Program-made: the position numbers and the translations under genes
Part shown: positions 8,285 to 12,256 of the stretch, piece by piece
Position numbering within the stretch: the stretch's first letter is position 1
Layout of the letters: the number at the start of each line of letters is the position of its first letter
DNA from: Chromera velia
Taxonomy: Eukaryota; Sar; Chromeraceae
Assembly: GCA_018398765.1 (NCBI GenBank)
Contig: JAHBMJ010005921.1
Coordinates: 21,114-33,369 of the forward strand
Reading direction: 5' to 3'
DNA length: 12,256 bases
Notes under the pieces: model-generated
Database searches by the model: none
The model's input: only the letters and a program-made list of their open reading frames with translations
What the model was told of the DNA's origin: nothing

Positions 8285-11111
8285 TGTGTGTGTGTGTGTG
8301 TGCGTGTGTGTGTGTGAATTAATAAATGGGTTTGATGCAGACATCTCCCCGGACCTTGTGGAGGACCAGGGCTTCATCGATATTCTCAAGGGTGAGTCAA
8401 TCCATCTGTCGAGTTTCGCGTCTCTCTCTCTGTGCTCTCGTGTGTAAATGCGTGTGTCAGTTTGTCGGGTCGCCCTCTTCGCGCCATTGCGGTCCCAAAA
8501 AATTTGCTTGTTCCGTCGATCGTAGCCATATGTATGTGTAAGTGCCTTGCTTTTTATTCGTTTGCAGAGATGCTGAGCGACGGGAACCCAATGGTTGTCG
8601 CAAATTCTGTGGCGGCGCTGTCCGAGATTGCAGAGAGCTCAGGGAAGAGATACTTGGGTGGGTCAGTTGGGTTCTGGATCGCTCGCTCGTTCGTTCGACC
8701 CAGTTGTCGTGCCGTTTATTCGGGCTGCAACCTTCTTTTCTCCTTTCCCTTCTTAGGTATTACCACTGTAGAACTTCCCGATGCATCCCATGCCATCTGC
8801 TCTCTGTTCTGTTCACATTTTGATGTTGTATTTCTTCTATGCGCCGTTTGTTTTTCCCGAATTCCCCTTCCTTCCTTGTCACCGTGCCCACACTTCCCTG
8901 AGGAATTGCACAAAGGAAGGCGTGAAGAGCACAACAAAATAGGAAACACAACAAAAATGGAGAAACGTTGGGTCCCTGTTTGTCCCTCGATCAATGAGAT
9001 ACTGAATCTTCTCTCAGCATCCCCTGTCCATGTAGCCACAGCGTGGCTCCATGCAGAGCGGGACAAGACAGAAGAGAACTCAAGGAAGAAAGCAAGAAGG
9101 GCTTCGTCTCCCTATTAGTTTTTCTGCTCTGTATGTCCCTCTGTGCACCTCGGCTGCTGCTGATCGCAGAACTGACCGAAAGCACCGTGTCCAAAATGCT
9201 GGCAGCCTTGAATGAGTGCACAGAGTCAGTCTGCAGCCTCCGACGATGAAAGGGAGAGTGCTGGGAACATATGAGTGGCACATGGATGGCCTTCTTCTGT
9301 TTAGTTAAAGCAGGCGAGAGTTTCCATGGAGCATGCACGCCCGCACTTCTACAACAGCAAGCACTTGGAAGCACTTCTTTTGTAGGCAGATCCCCTCCGT
9401 GGTTTTGTCATCTTTCTTCAGCTATCGAAAGGCGAGATTGTGCGGGGAGAAGGGAAGCCAGAAAGAGGCGGGGAGGAAGCTGACAATGGCTCATGTTCGT
9501 TCAGCCTCTTTTCTCTCTACCCTCTGTGTCCATCAGCTGGAGGTGATGCGCGGAACCTGGGAAGGAAGGAAGGAAGGACGGAAGGAAGTGTGTCGGGATT
9601 ACCCACTAAGGATCTTTTGTGTGCGTGTGTGTGTGTGTGCAGATGGGGACAAGTCTTTATTCTTGATGCTGTAGCTCTGTACAAACCTTCCACCTCGAGG
9701 GAGGCAGTGTCGATTCTGGTTGGTCTGTTTCTCCTTTCTCTCTCTGCATCTTGTGTCTTGCTTTTGCTCATTGCCGTTCGTGTTCTGTGTTCCTTCTCAA
9801 AGCCTGTTTTTTTCTCTCTCTGGTGTTTTTTATTTCTGCCGGTCTAGATGCGCTCTCAGGCGGCAAATCAGTCTGTCAGTCTGTGTGCCCTGTTGGGAGT
9901 CGGCCTTTTTGCTCGGCTGCCCTCTCCTCTCTTCTGGGATTCATTCCCAGAAAGCCAAAAGTGAATGCAACCCGTGAACCCAGTCTATCATCAAGAAGTT
10001 CGTTATTGGACTTTTTTTCTGTTGAATGCGTCACTCATCCACACGCATGCTTGCATGCCCTCTTTCCAGGAACGAATCACGGCCAGGTTGTCTCATGCCA
10101 ACGCGGCAGGTCTGTCTGTGCGGCAGTCAGTGCACTGATTTTGGGGGGGAATGGGGGTCAAAAAATGCGATACTCTCTCCTTCTCTCTGTTCCCCTTCTC
10201 TCCCTTTCCTCGTACTTTACAGGAGAAGCGGGTGTTCTCTGGTATCTGTCTCTGTGTTTCTTTCTTGCAACCCGTTTCGGGTCTTTTTTTCTTCCGCTGT
10301 CACCGACTTCCCACTGTCTTCCCTGGGGGTTCATCTGTGGTGTGCTGCACCTCTCCTCTTCACGATCCTCTCGACTCCTTTATATTTCCCCCCCCCGCTT
10401 GACTTCCTTTCGTGAGGCCCCGATTCACCTCCTTCACGGTTTCTTTTTTTGTTTATTTGTTTTATGGATCCGTGCAGTGGTGCTGTCTGCCATCAAGGTG
10501 GTGATGAAGTTGTTGGACAGAGTTCAGGACTCGGAGGTCTCTCGGAGTCTTCAGAGAAAACTCGCAGCGCCACTTGGTGGGTATGGTTGGCGAGTCGTGC
10601 CGTTTCGCACGGACAGAATCCAGCAAGCACGGCTACTCCACCCGTCGTTCGAACACTTCCTTTTCCCCATGAGGCGTACGGGAACCCCCCCCGAGTACTC
10701 CTCCAGTGTAATTCAGCGCTGAAGGGAGAAACGAGGGACGATGAAATGCTTGCCGAGACGTTCCTTTCTCCCCTTCCTCCTTGCGATCGATGCAAGCCGA
10801 GCCAAGCCAGTAGAATTAAAGAAATCATGCCGTACTTTCTCTCTACCTCTCTATACCTGAATGAATGAAAAGACAAATAAGCAAACCACGAACGGCTCCC
10901 CATGCATGCGTGCAGTGACTCTCCTCTCTGCGGAACCCGAGATCCAGTACGTCGCCCTGCGGAACATCAACTTGATCGTCCAGAAGAGGCCCAACGTCCT
11001 CGCACAGGAAGTCAAGGTAAGTCGTCGGTGCGGTCGGTCAGATGAGAGATATGGGAAATCAGAAAGACGCTTCAAGTAGCTTTCCAAACATACCCACCCC
11101 ACCCGCCCGCC

Positions 11112-11158
<47 letters not shown>

Positions 11159-11539
11159 CTGTGGGTATCGGCAGACCCCTGTGCGTAGACAAGAGGACGA
11201 GTCATGCAATCGGACCAAAGAGGTAGCATAGAAGGAGAACCGGGCGTGTTTTTTAGTGTACTTCATTTGTTGAGTTCTTGCGAGTGGGGAAGAAAGAAAA
11301 ATACTTTCTGTCTGACGAATCGAAGGAACTCTGGATACGATCTTCCGTAATTTTCTCTGCATGCATTTTGGCTGTTCTTGAACCGCTCCCTTCTGTTAAT
11401 TTCTCTGCATTTGCAGATGTTCTTCTGCAAGTACAACGACCCTGTGTTTGTGAAGATGGAGAAGATCGACGTGATGGTCCGAATCTCCTCTGAGAGAAAC
11501 GTTGAGCAGGTTCTCTCAGAGTTGAAAGAGTCAGTCAGT

Positions 11540-11574
<35 letters not shown>

Positions 11575-12247
11575 AGAGACGGGAAAAGTCCCTTTTCACT
11601 GTTGGGCATCTAGATAAATGTGGACATCATCCCCTCCCTTTTCACATGTTTCATTTCTTCCCCAGTGGAGACGTGGAGTTGGCTTTCTTTCCTCACTTCT
11701 ACCGCACGTCTGTCTACTGTTACATCAACCCCGGGCGAGTGTGCGACGCACCATTAGACACTTCATATATGTCTGCGTGCCTGTGTGGATTTTTTCCCCT
11801 TGTGCCCCTCCCTCCCTGTCTGCAGATACGCCACGGAGGTCGACATCGACTTCGTCCGGTCGGCTGTCCGTGCCATCGGGCGGTGTGCCATCAAGCTCAG
11901 CAGGGCGACAGAAAAGTTGGTAAAGAAAAATAAGAAAAGAAATGCAGAATGGCATCATGGAGTACGCAAAACAAAAGGTGGCTGAGAGTACATGCCGTCT
12001 CATCTGCCTGTGCGCTTATCTGTTTCTACGAAGGCGAAGTGGGAGTTCCTCTCTTTCAATCTCTCTTCATTTGTTTGCTTCCTTCCAACACAAGACTGTT
12101 AAGGTACGGATGTGTTCGACAATGCAGGCAACTTCTGGTGGATCAGCGGATGTGTAGTCAGAGAATTACCTGTCCGCATGTGATGTGTGCAGGTGCATCA
12201 ATGTGCTCCTCGAGTTGGTCTCTTCCAAAGTGAACTATGTCGTCCAG
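6945..12247 (+). CDS. AP1B1: AP-1/AP-2 beta subunit (beta-adaptin), 5' part, 12 exons, incomplete at right edge
   Basis: This is the large beta chain of a clathrin adaptor complex, which links cargo and clathrin at trans-Golgi/endosome (AP-1) or plasma membrane (AP-2). Exons: 6945-7337, 7922-7976, 8341-8391, 8568-8657, 9170-9224, 9643-9718, 10070-10109, 10478-10576, 10916-11016, 11417-11529, 11826-11915, 12193-12247. They join in phase to 1218 nt (406 codons) without a stop. Family signatures lie in order: [11 protein letters not shown] near the N terminus, [126 protein letters not shown] and SSKVNYVVQ. This covers most of the HEAT/ARM trunk. The hinge with its clathrin box and the ear domain lie beyond the window (family length about 900 residues). 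The ATG is chosen because the family starts just before KYF. The sequence does not tell AP-1 from AP-2; many protists use one beta for both. Family call is very secure, symbol approximate. Confidence 0.96.
7544..7577. repeat. (GATG)n(GAGG)n repeat
   Basis: About five GATG units followed by three GAGG units in beta-adaptin intron 1 (7338-7921). The rest of this intron is pyrimidine-rich with no recognisable feature. Confidence 0.93.
7922..7976 (+). CDS. AP1B1: beta-adaptin exon 2 (residues 132-149 plus 1 nt)
   Basis: A 55 nt exon between acceptor CTGCAG and donor GTGAGT. It encodes [18 protein letters not shown], the expected continuation of the trunk, and ends in phase 1. The split codon becomes Asp150 with exon 3. 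Confidence 0.95.
8213..8316. repeat. (TG)n microsatellite near exon 3 acceptor
   Basis: About 52 TG units with a few CG, CTG and AG interruptions in beta-adaptin intron 2, ending 24 nt before the exon 3 acceptor. Confidence 0.97.
8341..8391 (+). CDS. AP1B1: beta-adaptin exon 3 (residues 150-167)
   Basis: A 51 nt exon encoding [16 protein letters not shown], a close match to the family's LVEDQGF segment. Its acceptor ATGCAG lies 24 nt after a long TG repeat and has almost no pyrimidine tract. The donor is GTGAGT, phase 1. Confidence 0.95.
8568..8657 (+). CDS. AP1B1: beta-adaptin exon 4 (residues 167-197)
   Basis: A 90 nt exon encoding [17 protein letters not shown] followed by [12 protein letters not shown]. 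The NPMVVAN segment is diagnostic for beta-adaptins. Acceptor TTTGCAG, donor GTGGGT, phase 1. Confidence 0.95.
9170..9224 (+). CDS. AP1B1: beta-adaptin exon 5 (residues 197-215)
   Basis: A 55 nt exon encoding [17 protein letters not shown]. Acceptor TCGCAG and donor GTCAGT leave GA, which exon 6 completes to Glu215 and restores the family motif NECTEWGQ. Confidence 0.94.
9559..9588. repeat. (GGAA)n repeat
   Basis: About seven GGAA units with one CGGA variant in beta-adaptin intron 5 (9225-9642). Confidence 0.88.
9617..9642. repeat. (GT)n run forming the exon 6 acceptor
   Basis: Alternating TG with one GC step ends in GTGCAG, the splice acceptor of exon 6. Confidence 0.9.
9643..9718 (+). CDS. 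AP1B1: beta-adaptin exon 6 (residues 215-240)
   Basis: A 76 nt exon encoding [18 protein letters not shown] then REAVSIL. Its acceptor is the end of a (TG)n run, so the microsatellite takes the place of the polypyrimidine tract. Donor GTTGGT, phase 0. Confidence 0.95.
10070..10109 (+). CDS. AP1B1: beta-adaptin exon 7 (residues 241-253 plus 1 nt)
   Basis: A very short 40 nt exon encoding [13 protein letters not shown], matching the family's ER(V/I)TxRLxHAN segment. Acceptor TTTCCAG, donor GTCTGT, phase 1. It would be missed by ORF-based gene finding. Confidence 0.93.
10478..10576 (+). CDS. AP1B1: beta-adaptin exon 8 (residues 254-286 plus 1 nt)
   Basis: A 99 nt exon encoding [15 protein letters not shown] and, after a variable stretch, LQRKLAAPL. 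The VVLSA(I/V)KV segment is conserved; the following linker is the expected variable region. Acceptor GTGCAG, donor GTGGGT, phase 1. Confidence 0.95.
10916..11016 (+). CDS. AP1B1: beta-adaptin exon 9 (residues 287-320)
   Basis: A 101 nt exon encoding [19 protein letters not shown] and [14 protein letters not shown], among the most conserved parts of beta-adaptin. Acceptor GTGCAG. Donor GTAAGT is the only textbook donor in the window. Phase 0. Confidence 0.96.
11111..11155. repeat. compound (CA)n(GA)n microsatellite
   Basis: Seven to eight CA units followed by about 14 GA units in beta-adaptin intron 9 (11017-11416). Same composite form as at 1511-1568. Confidence 0.96.
11417..11529 (+). CDS. 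AP1B1: beta-adaptin exon 10 (residues 321-357 plus 2 nt)
   Basis: A 113 nt exon encoding [18 protein letters not shown] through VEQVLSELK. The donor GTCAGT opens directly into a GTCA/GGCA tetranucleotide run. The leftover GA becomes Glu358, giving the family sequence LKEYATEV across the junction. Confidence 0.95.
11530..11574. repeat. (GTCA)n(GGCA)n repeat beginning at the exon 10 donor
   Basis: Three GTCA units starting exactly at the donor pass into about eight GGCA units in beta-adaptin intron 10 (11530-11825). Confidence 0.94.
11826..11915 (+). CDS. AP1B1: beta-adaptin exon 11 (residues 358-387 plus 2 nt)
   Basis: A 90 nt exon encoding [19 protein letters not shown] and [10 protein letters not shown]. 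Two donors compete: GTTGGT at 11916 and GTAAAG at 11920. Only the first gives Lys388 plus CINVLLEL on exon 12, as in the family (ERC then hydrophobic). The second shifts the frame. Confidence 0.92.
12193..12247 (+). CDS. AP1B1: beta-adaptin exon 12 (residues 388-406), last exon in window
   Basis: A 55 nt exon encoding [18 protein letters not shown] after acceptor GTGCAG. It ends in phase 0 at a GTGGGG donor that runs into the window edge. The family continues with an EAI(V/I)VIKD segment, so at least one further exon lies to the right. Confidence 0.93.
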
Positions 12248-12256
12248 GTGGGGGGG

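Noticed and set aside
7637-8389. 250-codon minus-strand ORF with Thr-His repeats
   Set aside because: It is antisense to beta-adaptin exons 2 and 3 and includes the TG microsatellite.
9751-10722. 323-codon plus-strand ORF
   Set aside because: It mixes introns 6 and 7 with out-of-frame exons 7 and 8; the conserved beta-adaptin frames are different.
11642-11770. Protein-like open stretch after CCCCAG within beta-adaptin intron 10
   Set aside because: Exons 10 and 11 already join exactly at the conserved LKEYATEV sequence; inserting this stretch would break the family alignment.
1-12256. CRISPR array, transposon, tRNA or rRNA genes
   Set aside because: No spacer-repeat structure, transposase-like reading frame, terminal inverted repeats or cloverleaf pattern was seen; repeats are micro- or minisatellites.

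Overview
The window is nuclear DNA from an intron-rich eukaryote. It holds two protein-coding genes cut into short exons, separated by long introns packed with simple repeats. None of the long open reading frames across the repeat tracts looks real. The true coding sequence only appears when exons of 36-393 nt are joined across GT...AG introns. The exact organism cannot be read from the sequence. An alveolate such as a chromerid (Chromera-like) or a coccidian is my best guess. The reasons are the intron-rich style, mid-range base composition, frequent TGCATGC-type palindromes, abundant GCAG/CTGC and GA/CA tracts, and beta-adaptin of early-branching type. Other algae with repeat-rich introns are possible.

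Right half (about 6911-12256, plus strand): the first 12 coding exons of an AP-1/AP-2 beta subunit (beta-adaptin) gene. They join in phase to give 406 residues of the N-terminal alpha-solenoid trunk. The gene runs off the right edge just after exon 12. A probable intron lies in its 5' leader, with its acceptor at 6910.

Left part (about 106-5249, minus strand): a gene that no single reading frame reveals. Seven short exons join in phase to give 222 complete residues from an ATG at 5248, and the gene continues off the left edge. The protein has a Tyr-Ser-x-x-Thr-Leu-x-Gly-Asn-Trp...Glu-Arg motif like the one I recall from the ciliary microtubule inner proteins CFAP68 and CFAP107. It also has three Thr-x-Tyr motifs spaced about 65 residues apart. 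I interpret it as an axonemal or cytoskeletal microtubule-associated protein, with moderate confidence.

Between the genes (5250-6944) is a divergent 1.7 kb region that should hold both promoters. It contains TATA-like stretches, TGCATGC palindromes, one possible upstream minus-strand exon (about 5880-5976) and a short plus-strand ORF of doubtful status. The two genes point away from each other. The sequence gives no sign of a functional link: one belongs to clathrin/adaptor vesicle traffic, the other probably to the microtubule cytoskeleton.

Both genes share the same splice-site style: GTNNG(T) donors with G at +5 in all 19 sites, and mostly TGCAG acceptors. Many splice sites merge directly into microsatellites.
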